Below are positions 51,381-58,553 of a DNA stretch of 64,000 nucleotides, piece after piece; the stretch's first letter is position 1, and every line of letters starts with the position of its first letter. The position numbers were made by a program, and so were the translations under genes. Source of the DNA: Pontiellaceae bacterium B1224. Its GTDB lineage: Bacteria > Verrucomicrobiota > Kiritimatiellia > Kiritimatiellales > Pontiellaceae. The DNA lies in contig JAROBA010000020.1 of NCBI GenBank assembly GCA_029432815.1, positions 1 through 64,000 of the forward strand, in the 5' to 3' direction. The notes below the pieces were generated by a model. It made no database searches. It was not told the DNA's origin and saw only the letters and a program-made list of their open reading frames with translations.

Positions 51381-51683
51381 ATGCAGATTAAGGACGCGGC
51401 CAAGCAGATGGCGGAATTGGGGCATACAACACGCCTGTCGATTTTCAGGTATCTGGTCAAAGGCGGGCGGCAGGGCGTGCCGGTCGGTGACATCCAGGCG
51501 GAACTGAATATCCCGGGTTCGACGTTATCACACCATATCAGCCGACTCGTGGCCGTCGGCCTGGTCATACAGTGCCGGAAGGGCCGAACGCTGTATTGTG
51601 CGCCGCAGTACAGCAAGCTGGATGAACTGATCGATTTCCTCAAAGACGAATGCTGTATCCACGAAACCGCTGCAGAAGATTAG
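51381..51683 (+). CDS. ArsR family regulator
   Basis: The 100-residue winged-helix protein has KQMAELGHTTRLSIFRYLVKGG, PVGDIQAELNIPGSTLSHHISRLV (recognition helix) and RKGRTLYCAPQYSKL (wing). The C-terminal DECCIHETAAED holds a CC pair, and there is no CxC in the recognition helix. This places it with ArsR types whose As(III) site uses C-terminal cysteines. It is divergent from the ArsP-type permease and probably regulates it. Confidence 0.88.
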   Translation: MQIKDAAKQMAELGHTTRLSIFRYLVKGGRQGVPVGDIQAELNIPGSTLSHHISRLVAVGLVIQCRKGRTLYCAPQYSKLDELIDFLKDECCIHETAAED

Positions 51684-51772
51684 TGCCGCAGTTTTACAGA
51701 TCGCCAATCTCATCCACATCGTGCCGCACGTTGTAAGCGGATTTTTTTGACCGAACGACTTATTGTTAAAGC

Positions 51773-51798
51773 CGTTCTGTTATCCATCGTCCTGTTTA
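51773..51798 (+). repeat. isolated copy of 32.5 kb repeat unit A
   Basis: The segment reads CGTTCTGTTATCCATCGTCC, continuing TGTTTA, and matches the A units at 32504 and 32881. It is followed at 51802 by a TTGGAGGGACGACAGCC element like those near 60265 and 60465. Confidence 0.6.
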
Positions 51799-51893
51799 AA
51801 GTTGGAGGGACGACAGCCTTGGCGTCCGCCGCACGAACAGGTCCGATCGCCGTAGCCACGGGGCTATCAAAGCATCGCTAACACAATTTTAAT

Positions 51894-51923
51894 TTGACAA
51901 TTAGCTAAATGACTAACTATAAA
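51894..51923 (+). promoter_or_regulatory. arsR promoter and operator (copy 1)
   Basis: TTGACA at 51894-51899 and TATAAA at 51918-51923 are 18 bases apart. The spacer contains TTAGCTAAATGACTAACTA, two TTAG/CTAA half sites typical of an ArsR operator. The predicted start point falls on or next to the ATG at 51931, so the transcript is probably leaderless. The same layout recurs at 57015. Confidence 0.75.
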
Positions 51924-51930
51924 GATGGCC

Positions 51931-52302
51931 ATGGAAACCACTTTGGAAATTTTAAAGGCGCTTTCGGATAAAAACCGGGCACGGGTGGTGGCGGCGCTGC
52001 GGCGGTTTGATGAGCTGTGTGCCTGCCAGATTACGGAGGTGCTGCAGGTGAAAGGGGCGACGGTTTCGCGCCATATGGCCATTCTGCAGAATGCGGGATT
52101 GGTTGAAAGCCGGAAGGATGGCCGCTGGGTTTATTACAAACTTCGGAAACCGGCGGGATCTGAGCCGCTTTTCCAATGGTTGGAAAAAGCACTCGCCGGT
52201 GAAGAGATCGAGGCGGATTTCCAGGCTCTGGAAAAAATCGAGGCTATCACCCGCGAGGATTTATGCCGTATGCAGCGCGGCGAGGATTGCTGCCCGAAAT
52301 AA
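51931..52302 (+). CDS. arsR: ArsR arsenic-responsive repressor (copy 1)
   Basis: The protein is 123 residues from METTLEILKALSDKNRARVV. The recognition helix region FDELCACQITEVLQVKGATVSRHM carries the CxC (LCAC) As(III) site; SRKDGRWVYYKLRKP is the wing; the C-terminus ends CRMQRGEDCCPK. The ATG at 51931 is chosen because the paralogue at 57052 starts at the same codon; an ATG at 51925 is also in frame. A TTCCAATGGTTGGAA palindrome encodes FQWLE. It precedes ACR3. Confidence 0.92.
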   Translation: METTLEILKALSDKNRARVVAALRRFDELCACQITEVLQVKGATVSRHMAILQNAGLVESRKDGRWVYYKLRKPAGSEPLFQWLEKALAGEEIEADFQALEKIEAITREDLCRMQRGEDCCPK

Positions 52303-52308
52303 ACAAAC

Positions 52309-52360
52309 TGGAGGGTCACTGTCCTCAGTGACCGGGATAGCGAGGACGCTGTCCTTCCAG
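52309..52360 (+). repeat. CTGGAGGG...CCTTCCAG hairpin element
   Basis: A roughly 52-base element with near-matching ends CTGGAGGG and CCTTCCAG contains two inner hairpins. One is GGTCACT (52314-52320) with AGTGACC (52327-52333); the other is AGCG with CGCT around AGGA. A related hairpin follows the second arsR at 57434-57453, and others lie at 60265-60332. It separates arsR from ACR3. Confidence 0.65.
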
Positions 52361-52375
52361 AAAAAAGGAAAAGAG

Positions 52376-53419
52376 ATGAGCGAAAAAAATACAGGCATCA
52401 GTTTTTTTGAAAAGTACCTCACGGTATGGGTGGCGCTGTGCATGGTGGCCGGCATTCTGATCGGTCGCTTCCTGCCGGCGATCCCGGAGTTTCTGGGCAA
52501 ACTCGAATACGCCAATGTGTCGATTCCGGTGGCGGTGCTGATCTGGATCATGATTTATCCGATGATGATGAAGGTCAACTTCAAGAGCGTAAAGCGCGTG
52601 GGTGAAAATCCGCAGGGCTTGTACCTGACGTGGGTCGTGAATTGGTTGATCAAACCGTTCACCATGTTCGGCATCGCGTGGCTGTTCTTTTATGTGATTT
52701 TCAAAAGCCTGATTCCGCCGGATCTGGCGAAGGACTATCTCGCCGGGGCGGTGCTGCTCGGGGCCGCGCCCTGCACGGCGATGGTGTTTGTGTGGAGTCA
52801 TCTGACGAAGGGAAATCCGGCTTACACAGTGGTGCAGGTGGCAACGAACGATCTGATCATTCTGGTGGCCTTTGTGCCGATTGTAAAATTCCTGCTCGGC
52901 ATCAGCAATGTGCACGTTCCGTGGGACACGCTCATTCTCTCTGTGGTGCTGTTTGTGGTGGTTCCGCTGACGGCCGGCGCATTGACGCGTGGGCATATGA
53001 TTAAAACGAAGGGGCAGGACTACTTCGAAAACACCTTTCTTCCAAAGTTTGGAAACACGACCATTACCGGCCTGCTGTTGACGCTCGTCATCATCTTTTC
53101 CTTCCAGGGCGATGTGATCATTGCAAACCCCGTGCATATCGGCCTCATTGCGGTGCCCTTGATTTTGCAGACGGTGCTGATTTTCTTCATCGCCTATCTG
53201 GGGGCCAAGGCCATGAAGCTTCCGTTCAACGTGGCGGCACCGGCGGGCATGATCGGCGCGTCGAACTTTTTTGAACTGTCGGTGGCCGTGGCGATTGCGC
53301 TGTTCGGCACCAGCTCGCCCGTTGCACTGGCTACGATTGTCGGGGTGCTGGTGGAAGTTCCGGTGATGCTGGCCCTCGTCGGTTTCGCCAACCGCACCCA
53401 GAGTTGGTTCAGGAATTAG
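52376..53419 (+). CDS. acr3: arsenite efflux transporter ACR3
   Basis: The 347-residue protein with ten TM segments has the ACR3 signatures: FEKYLTVWVALCMVAGILIGRF at the start, LGAAPCTAMVFVWSHLTKGNP with the essential TM4 cysteine, and AAPAGMIGASNFFELSVAVAIALFG near the end. ACR3 exports As(III) using the proton gradient. The ATG at 52376 has AAAGGA upstream; the reading frame is open far upstream through arsR but that part is not coding. A TTCCAAAGTTTGGAA palindrome lies inside (LPKFG frame). Confidence 0.95.
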   Translation: MSEKNTGISFFEKYLTVWVALCMVAGILIGRFLPAIPEFLGKLEYANVSIPVAVLIWIMIYPMMMKVNFKSVKRVGENPQGLYLTWVVNWLIKPFTMFGIAWLFFYVIFKSLIPPDLAKDYLAGAVLLGAAPCTAMVFVWSHLTKGNPAYTVVQVATNDLIILVAFVPIVKFLLGISNVHVPWDTLILSVVLFVVVPLTAGALTRGHMIKTKGQDYFENTFLPKFGNTTITGLLLTLVIIFSFQGDVIIANPVHIGLIAVPLILQTVLIFFIAYLGAKAMKLPFNVAAPAGMIGASNFFELSVAVAIALFGTSSPVALATIVGVLVEVPVMLALVGFANRTQSWFRN

Positions 53420-53466
53420 CCCGAAGGCCCCTCAACTTCACGATGAAAAATAATTAACCCTTAAAA

Positions 53467-53520
53467 CACGAAATACACAAAATATCCGCAGTGAGTTTCG
53501 CATGGTTCGTATATTTCGTG
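53467..53520. repeat. inverted repeat before arsD fusion
   Basis: CACGAAATA (53467-53475) pairs with TATTTCGTG (53512-53520). The intervening bases contain a second partial copy, CACAAAATAT. It ends 16 bases before the arsD start. It resembles the CACGAAATACACGAAA-type intergenic palindromes and may limit transcription between ACR3 and arsD. Confidence 0.55.
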
Positions 53521-53536
53521 ATTGGAGATACCAAGT

Positions 53537-54481
53537 ATGAAAACACTGAAAATATATGATCCGGCGATGTGCTGTTCCAGCGGCGTATGTGGAACCGATG
53601 TCGATACCGAGCTGGTGCAGTTTGCCAATCTGCTGAAAAGCCTCGATTCAAATCTGGTTAAGGTCGAGCGGTATAATCTGTCGCAGGAACCGGCGGCCTT
53701 TGTTGCGGAACCACTGGTTAAAGAGACGCTTGCCCAGGAAGGGAACGGGTGTCTGCCGCTGATTCTGGTTGATGGCGAACTGATCAGCAAAGGAAAATAT
53801 CCGGCCGGAACGGAGCTGATGCAGTGGCTGGGGCTGGATGTTAAAGCGACTCCGGAGGAGGTGACACCTTCAGAAAACACTGATTCCGATTGTGGTGCAG
53901 GTTGTGACTGCAACAGTCCTTCGCCCGAGAATAAAAAGGTGAAAACGATTGCGAGTTCGCTGGTTCTGGTTGCCGTGCTCGGCATTCTCGGCTTCAAGGT
54001 GGTTCAAGCGGAACCGGCTGCGGAAACTGACGTTTCGACGGACACCACGGCCGCGTTCGCCGTTGGGCAAATCGCTGCAGTACCCGCGCCGCCAGAACCA
54101 TCGGCTTCCAGCATGCAGGCTCTCAAAACCTTGAACGATTTGAACACGGTTGCTCTTAGCTATGATGCCGTTCTTGTCTTTATTCCAGCCGCTGGAAATG
54201 CGGACCTTCCGGAAGCAACCACCACGGCAATAGAGACGACCCGGGAAACGCTGAAAAAGAGCAATCTGGAACTGGGAATGTTCACGCTCCCCGAAAGTGC
54301 CGAAGATTATGCAGCGATTGCGGAGCAGGCTAATCCGCCGTCCATTCTTATGGCCGTAAAGGGCGGGGGTATGTTGATGATTCCCGCTGAAACCACCGAG
54401 TCGCAACTCCTGCAGGCGTTCATGGCGGCTTCCACCAGTGGCGGTTGCGGTGCGGGCTGCGGTCCTTCCGGATGTATGTAA
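53537..54481 (+). CDS. arsD: ArsD metallochaperone fused to TM helix and thioredoxin-like domain
   Basis: The first ~115 residues are ArsD: MKTLKIYDPAMCCSSGVCG with C12, C13 and C18 at the As(III)-binding positions, then FVAEPLVKETLAQEGNGCLPLILVDGEL. A cysteine cluster (DCGAGCDCN) replaces the usual end. Then come one TM helix (SSLVLVAVLGILGFKVV) and a ~150-residue domain. This has ALSYDAVLVFIPAAGNADLP and PPSILMAVKGGGMLMIP, resembling a degenerate thioredoxin fold, and ends with GGCGAGCGPSGCM. Normal ArsD is about 120 residues. The fusion implies a membrane-tethered chaperone with cytoplasmic and periplasmic thiol sites. It is followed by a CcdA-like protein and ArsA. Confidence 0.85.
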   Translation: MKTLKIYDPAMCCSSGVCGTDVDTELVQFANLLKSLDSNLVKVERYNLSQEPAAFVAEPLVKETLAQEGNGCLPLILVDGELISKGKYPAGTELMQWLGLDVKATPEEVTPSENTDSDCGAGCDCNSPSPENKKVKTIASSLVLVAVLGILGFKVVQAEPAAETDVSTDTTAAFAVGQIAAVPAPPEPSASSMQALKTLNDLNTVALSYDAVLVFIPAAGNADLPEATTTAIETTRETLKKSNLELGMFTLPESAEDYAAIAEQANPPSILMAVKGGGMLMIPAETTESQLLQAFMAASTSGGCGAGCGPSGCM

Positions 54482-54502
54482 TTAAACGGATAGGAATTCG
54501 CT

Positions 54503-55198
54503 ATGCTTGAGTATGTAACGACGACGCTGCAAGAGGTGGCAACGAGCCCGGTGGGGCTCTTCTTTGCCCTGCTGCTGGGATTGGTCAGCGCGATGACCAG
54601 TGCCTGCTGCACCTTGCCGGCACTGGGCATTCTGGTGGGCTATTCCGGAGCGCAGTCCAGTGGCGACAAAAAAACCGCCAGCCAAACGGCCTTCTTTTTC
54701 ACCCTGGGAATGATTCTTTCGCTGATGATTATCGGCGGGATTGCCGGGTTTGTTGGCCAGACCGCTCAAGCGGAACTGGGGGAATACTGGAAACTGTTCG
54801 CGGGCATCACGGCGATTTTCTTAGGGATGGCCTCGCTGAACCTGCTCCCCTTCAAACTTTCTTTCGGCCTGTTTTCCGGGGTTAAGGAACGGATCGGCCG
54901 CTCCGGTGTTTTGATTGCGGGGTTGGTGCTGGGGGGAATTGTTGCCGCCAGTTCATTACCGTGCAATCCGGGAATTTTCATTGTTATTGGCGCCTCCATT
55001 CTTCAAGGAAAAATACTCTGGGCGACGCTGATGCTCACGATGTTTGCGATTGGTTTCAGCTTACCGCTGGGCGCGATGCTGCTGGGAATTTCATTCAGTA
55101 AAATCACCCTCGCCGCCCGGGGATTTGATGTGGCGATCCGCTGGGTTGCCGGCAGCATTCTGCTTCTTGCAGGATTCTATTTTCTACTTAAATTTTAA
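54503..55198 (+). CDS. CcdA/DsbD-like thiol transporter
   Basis: The 231-residue membrane protein has about six TM segments and cysteines in LLLGLVSAMTSACCTLPALG and GIVAASSLPCNPGIFIVIG, the pattern of CcdA-like redox transporters. FSKITLAARGFDVAIRWVAG begins the last TM region. It starts 21 bases after the ArsD fusion and ends 16 bases before arsA. The neighbouring cysteine-rich periplasmic tail suggests it reduces the ArsD fusion's outer domain. Confidence 0.82.
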   Translation: MLEYVTTTLQEVATSPVGLFFALLLGLVSAMTSACCTLPALGILVGYSGAQSSGDKKTASQTAFFFTLGMILSLMIIGGIAGFVGQTAQAELGEYWKLFAGITAIFLGMASLNLLPFKLSFGLFSGVKERIGRSGVLIAGLVLGGIVAASSLPCNPGIFIVIGASILQGKILWATLMLTMFAIGFSLPLGAMLLGISFSKITLAARGFDVAIRWVAGSILLLAGFYFLLKF

Positions 55199-55214
55199 CG
55201 ACCTGGAAGTACCC

Positions 55215-57002
55215 ATGAAAAAATTTCTGAATAAAGCGACACGGTTTCTGTTTTTCACCGGCAAGGGCGGGGTGGGTAAAACCTCGATGTCCTGCGCGGT
55301 GTCGGTGGGGCTGGCGCAAGCCGGCAAAAAGGTGCTGCTCATCAGTACCGATCCCGCCTCGAATCTGCACGAAGTGCTCGACACCGACCTCGGTTCCAAG
55401 CCAGTGGCGGTGAACGGCGTGCCGGGACTCGACGCCATGAACATTAATCCGATGGTCGCTGCCGAAGAATATCGCGAGCGTATGGTCGGTCCCTATCGCG
55501 GGGTGCTGCCGGACGAAGCCGTCCAGCAGATGGAAGAGCAGCTCTCCGGCGCGTGCACCGTTGAGATCGCGGGCTTTAATGAATTCTCTAAAATGATCGG
55601 CGATGAAAAAATGATCGGCGACTACGACCATATCGTGCTGGACACTGCGCCGACCGGTCACACGCTGCGTCTGCTGAATCTGCCGTCCGCCTGGAACGAC
55701 TTTATCGCCGGCAACGAAACCGGCTCCTCCTGCCTCGGCCCGGTCGCTGGACTGGCCGATCAAAAGGCGCTGTATGAGCAGGTGGTGAATGCGCTGAAAA
55801 ATCCGGAGCAGACTCTGCTGGCTTTGGTGGCCCGCGCCGAGCCGATGAGTTTGGCCGAAGCCGCGCGCGCCAGTGCCGAACTCGCGGAGCTCGGGTTGAC
55901 CAATCAGCATCTGATTTTGAACGGAGTGTATTCCAACGAAACATCCGATAAAATCGGGCAGGCGTTTGCGGAAAAATCTGCCAAGGCGATTGAGGGCATG
56001 CCCGCCATTTTCCAATCCTTGGAAAAAACCGAGGTGCCGTTCCGTCCGCATGGTGTGATGGGGATCGATGCCCTGAAAGCCGTGGCGAACGGCGAGGCTG
56101 ATCCGGCGTGGCAGGATGCGCCCGATGCGCTGAACGATGCGCTTTTCCAAACCATGGAAAACGTCAGCGAATGGGACGCGCTTTTCCAATCATTGGAAAA
56201 ACAGGGGCATGGCGTGATTATGACGATGGGCAAGGGCGGCGTGGGTAAAACCGTGATGGCCTCAACCATTGCGGCCGAGCTGGCGCGGCGCGGTCACTCC
56301 GTTCTGCTTTCCACCACCGATCCGGCGTCGCACGTGGCGGAAACGATCGGCGGCGGGCTGGAAAACCTGCAGGTCGATCGGATTGATCCGAAGGTCGAAA
56401 CCGAAAAATACTGCGCCGATATCCTGGCCAAAAATGAAGGTAAATTATCGCCGGACGATTTGAGTCTGTTGGAGGAGGAACTGCGCTCGCCGTGCATTGA
56501 AGAGATTGCGGTCTTCCAGGCGTTTGCCAAAACGGTGGCGCGTGGCTCGGATCAGTTTATCGTGCTCGATACCGCGCCGACCGGGCATACGCTGTTGCTG
56601 CTCGATTCGACGGAGGCATATCACCGCGAAGTTGCAAAATCGGCCGACGATATTCCGAGCGAAGTGAAAGATCTGCTGCCGCGTATCCGTGACCCGGAAT
56701 TCACGAAGGTCTTGATTGTGGCGCTGCCCGAGGCGACGCCGACACACGAGGCGGCGGATTTGCAGCGCGACCTGCGCCGTGCCAACATTGAGCCTTTCGG
56801 CTGGATCATCAATCGCAGCTTTGCGGTTTCCGGAACCAGCGACCCGGTCCTCTGCGCCAAAGGTCTGCACGAAACCGACTACATCCGCGAAATCGCCAGC
56901 GGCCTTTCAACAAAGCAGACAGTGATTTCGCCGTGGATTGGTGAGGAGCTGAACCGCCCGGAAAGTTTGAAGAAACTGGCAGAGCGTGCGGTGATCCGCT
57001 AA
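55215..57002 (+). CDS. arsA: arsenite-stimulated ATPase ArsA (two-domain)
   Basis: The 595-residue protein has two P-loops: FFTGKGGVGKTS near residue 14 and TMGKGGVGKTVMA near residue 337. Two DTAPTGHT switch motifs lie near 142 and 451. The three metal-site cysteines of ArsA are present in LSGACTVEIAGFNEF, GSSCLGPVAGL and RSPCIEEIAVF. ArsA energises arsenite efflux, classically with ArsB and sometimes ACR3, and receives As(III) from ArsD. The ATG at 55215 is chosen by homology; the frame is open further upstream within the CcdA-like gene. Two perfect palindromes encode FQSLEK. Confidence 0.95.
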   Translation: MKKFLNKATRFLFFTGKGGVGKTSMSCAVSVGLAQAGKKVLLISTDPASNLHEVLDTDLGSKPVAVNGVPGLDAMNINPMVAAEEYRERMVGPYRGVLPDEAVQQMEEQLSGACTVEIAGFNEFSKMIGDEKMIGDYDHIVLDTAPTGHTLRLLNLPSAWNDFIAGNETGSSCLGPVAGLADQKALYEQVVNALKNPEQTLLALVARAEPMSLAEAARASAELAELGLTNQHLILNGVYSNETSDKIGQAFAEKSAKAIEGMPAIFQSLEKTEVPFRPHGVMGIDALKAVANGEADPAWQDAPDALNDALFQTMENVSEWDALFQSLEKQGHGVIMTMGKGGVGKTVMASTIAAELARRGHSVLLSTTDPASHVAETIGGGLENLQVDRIDPKVETEKYCADILAKNEGKLSPDDLSLLEEELRSPCIEEIAVFQAFAKTVARGSDQFIVLDTAPTGHTLLLLDSTEAYHREVAKSADDIPSEVKDLLPRIRDPEFTKVLIVALPEATPTHEAADLQRDLRRANIEPFGWIINRSFAVSGTSDPVLCAKGLHETDYIREIASGLSTKQTVISPWIGEELNRPESLKKLAERAVIR

Positions 57003-57014
57003 CACAATTCTAAT

Positions 57015-57044
57015 TTGACAATTAGCGAGATGGCTAACTATAAA
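57015..57044 (+). promoter_or_regulatory. arsR promoter and operator (copy 2)
   Basis: TTGACA at 57015-57020 and TATAAA at 57039-57044 are 18 bases apart. TTAGC and GCTAA half sites (TTAGCGAGATGGCTAA) in the spacer form a perfect inverted repeat. The TATAAA box ends seven bases before ATG 57052, so a leaderless transcript is likely. It begins only 12 bases after the arsA stop. Confidence 0.75.
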
Positions 57045-57051
57045 AGGGCCC

Positions 57052-57426
57052 ATGGAAACAACGTTGGACATATTGAAGGCACTCTCGGATAAAAACCGCA
57101 TGCGTGTGGTGGCTGCCCTGTGGCGTTTCGATGAATTGTGCGCCTGCCAGGTCACGGAAGTGCTGCAGGTGAAAGGGGCCACCGTTTCACGCCATATGGG
57201 CATTCTGCAAAAAGCGGGGTTGGTGCAAAGCCGCAAGGACGGCCGCTGGGTGTATTATAAGCTGCACAAACCGGCGGGATCGGAACCGCTTTTCCAATGG
57301 TTGGAAAAATCGTTCGCGGGAAATGAACAGCTGACCGCAGATTTCCAGACCTTGGAAAAAATTGTGAGCATCACCCGCGAAGATCTCTGCCGGCAACAAC
57401 GCGGCGAGAATTGTTGCCCGGAATAA
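57052..57426 (+). CDS. arsR: ArsR arsenic-responsive repressor (copy 2)
   Basis: The 124-residue protein is nearly the same as the one at 51931, with METTLDILKALSDKNRMRVV, FDELCACQVTEVLQVKGATVSRHM (CxC As(III) site) and a C-terminal CRQQRGENCCPE. Promoter, operator, spacing and the FQWLE palindrome are all shared, so the two arise from duplication of the whole regulatory unit. This copy precedes the GAPDH-arsJ pair. Both copies may bind the same operators. Confidence 0.92.
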   Translation: METTLDILKALSDKNRMRVVAALWRFDELCACQVTEVLQVKGATVSRHMGILQKAGLVQSRKDGRWVYYKLHKPAGSEPLFQWLEKSFAGNEQLTADFQTLEKIVSITREDLCRQQRGENCCPE

Positions 57427-57429
57427 AGT

Positions 57430-57453
57430 GGAGGGTCATTATCCTCAATGACC
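57430..57453 (+). repeat. GGTCATT/AATGACC hairpin after arsR copy 2
   Basis: GGTCATT (57434-57440) pairs with AATGACC (57447-57453) after a TGGAGG lead. Compared with 52309-52333 the stem has changed from CACT/AGTG to CATT/AATG, so pairing is kept. It may be the outer part of a larger element with a second hairpin around 57455-57474. Confidence 0.65.
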
Positions 57454-57511
57454 GCAGATCGTGGGGACGCGATCCCGTAAATTTTAATGAATCGAATCAG
57501 CAAAAATAACG

Positions 57512-57530
57512 AGCCTCGGAAACGAGGGCT
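57512..57530 (+). other. GAAA-loop hairpin before GAPDH gene
   Basis: CCTCG (57514-57518) and CGAGG (57523-57527) close a GAAA tetraloop, with extra AGC/GCT pairing through a bulge. It ends 15 bases before the GAPDH start and just before its ribosome site (AAGGGAG). It may stabilise the transcript or affect translation. Confidence 0.4.
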
Positions 57531-57545
57531 TCAAGGGAGAACACG

Positions 57546-58553
57546 ATGGCGAAGAAGAACGTATTGATCAACGGGTTTGGCAGAATGGGACGTCTCTTTT
57601 TTAGAGCCGCTTTCGGGAATGATGAATTTGATATCGTAGCCATCAATGAGTTGAAAGGGGGAGCCGTTACTGCAGCCCATTTGCTCGAGTTTGATTCGGT
57701 CCATGGGAAATGGGGCTCGGGCGAAATTTCGGTAGCTGGAGATACGATCACGGTTCGCGGTAAGGATATTCGCTTCAGCAACGCTGCAACGCCGGCGGAT
57801 ATCGATGTGAGCGGCATTGATATTGTGGTGGAGTGTTCCGGTGTATTTAAGGATGAGGCTTCGCTTCAGCCGTACTACGACCACGGCGTGCCGAAAGTGC
57901 TCGTGTCGGCACCGGTTAAAGGCCGCGCGCTGAATGTGGTCTACGGCGTGAATGACGATCAGTATGATCCGGCAGAACACGATCTGGTCACTGCCGCTTC
58001 CTGCACCACCAACTGCCTGGCCCCGGTGGTGAAAGTGATTAAAGAAAAGCTCGGCATTGTACATGGCGTGATCACTACCATTCACGACATTACCAATACG
58101 CAGACCATCATTGATGCCCCGCACAAAGATTTGCGCCGCGCACGCGCCTGTTCGCAATCGCTGATTCCCACCACCACCGGTTCGGCCACCGCGATCACGA
58201 TGATTTATCCGGACCTGAAGGGGAAACTCAATGGCCTGGCGGTGCGTGTTCCGTTGCTGAACGCCTCCATCACCGACTGCGTGTTTGAAGTGGCGCGCGA
58301 AACCACGGCTGAAGAGGTGAATGCGTTGCTGAAAGAGGCTTCGGAAACCTATCTCAAGGATATTCTGGGTTACGAAGAGCGCCCGTTGGTGTCGGTTGAT
58401 TTTAAGGATGATATCCGGTCGTCGATCATCGATGCGCCTTCGACGATGGTGAACGACGGCACGCAGCTTAAGATTATCGCGTGGTACGACAACGAAGTGG
58501 GCTATGTGAACCGCATGGCCGATTTCTGTGAAAAAATTGCGAGACTTGGTTAA
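57546..58553 (+). CDS. arsenate-associated glyceraldehyde-3-phosphate dehydrogenase
   Basis: The 335-residue GAPDH has the Rossmann start [17 protein letters not shown], the catalytic cysteine in [16 protein letters not shown] (about residue 152), the phosphate-site segment [20 protein letters not shown] and [14 protein letters not shown] near the end. Its stop overlaps the arsJ start by one base. In such gene pairs GAPDH forms 1-arseno-3-phosphoglycerate from glyceraldehyde-3-phosphate and arsenate, and ArsJ exports it. A glycolytic role cannot be excluded, but the context is decisive. Confidence 0.93.
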   Translation: MAKKNVLINGFGRMGRLFFRAAFGNDEFDIVAINELKGGAVTAAHLLEFDSVHGKWGSGEISVAGDTITVRGKDIRFSNAATPADIDVSGIDIVVECSGVFKDEASLQPYYDHGVPKVLVSAPVKGRALNVVYGVNDDQYDPAEHDLVTAASCTTNCLAPVVKVIKEKLGIVHGVITTIHDITNTQTIIDAPHKDLRRARACSQSLIPTTTGSATAITMIYPDLKGKLNGLAVRVPLLNASITDCVFEVARETTAEEVNALLKEASETYLKDILGYEERPLVSVDFKDDIRSSIIDAPSTMVNDGTQLKIIAWYDNEVGYVNRMADFCEKIARLG

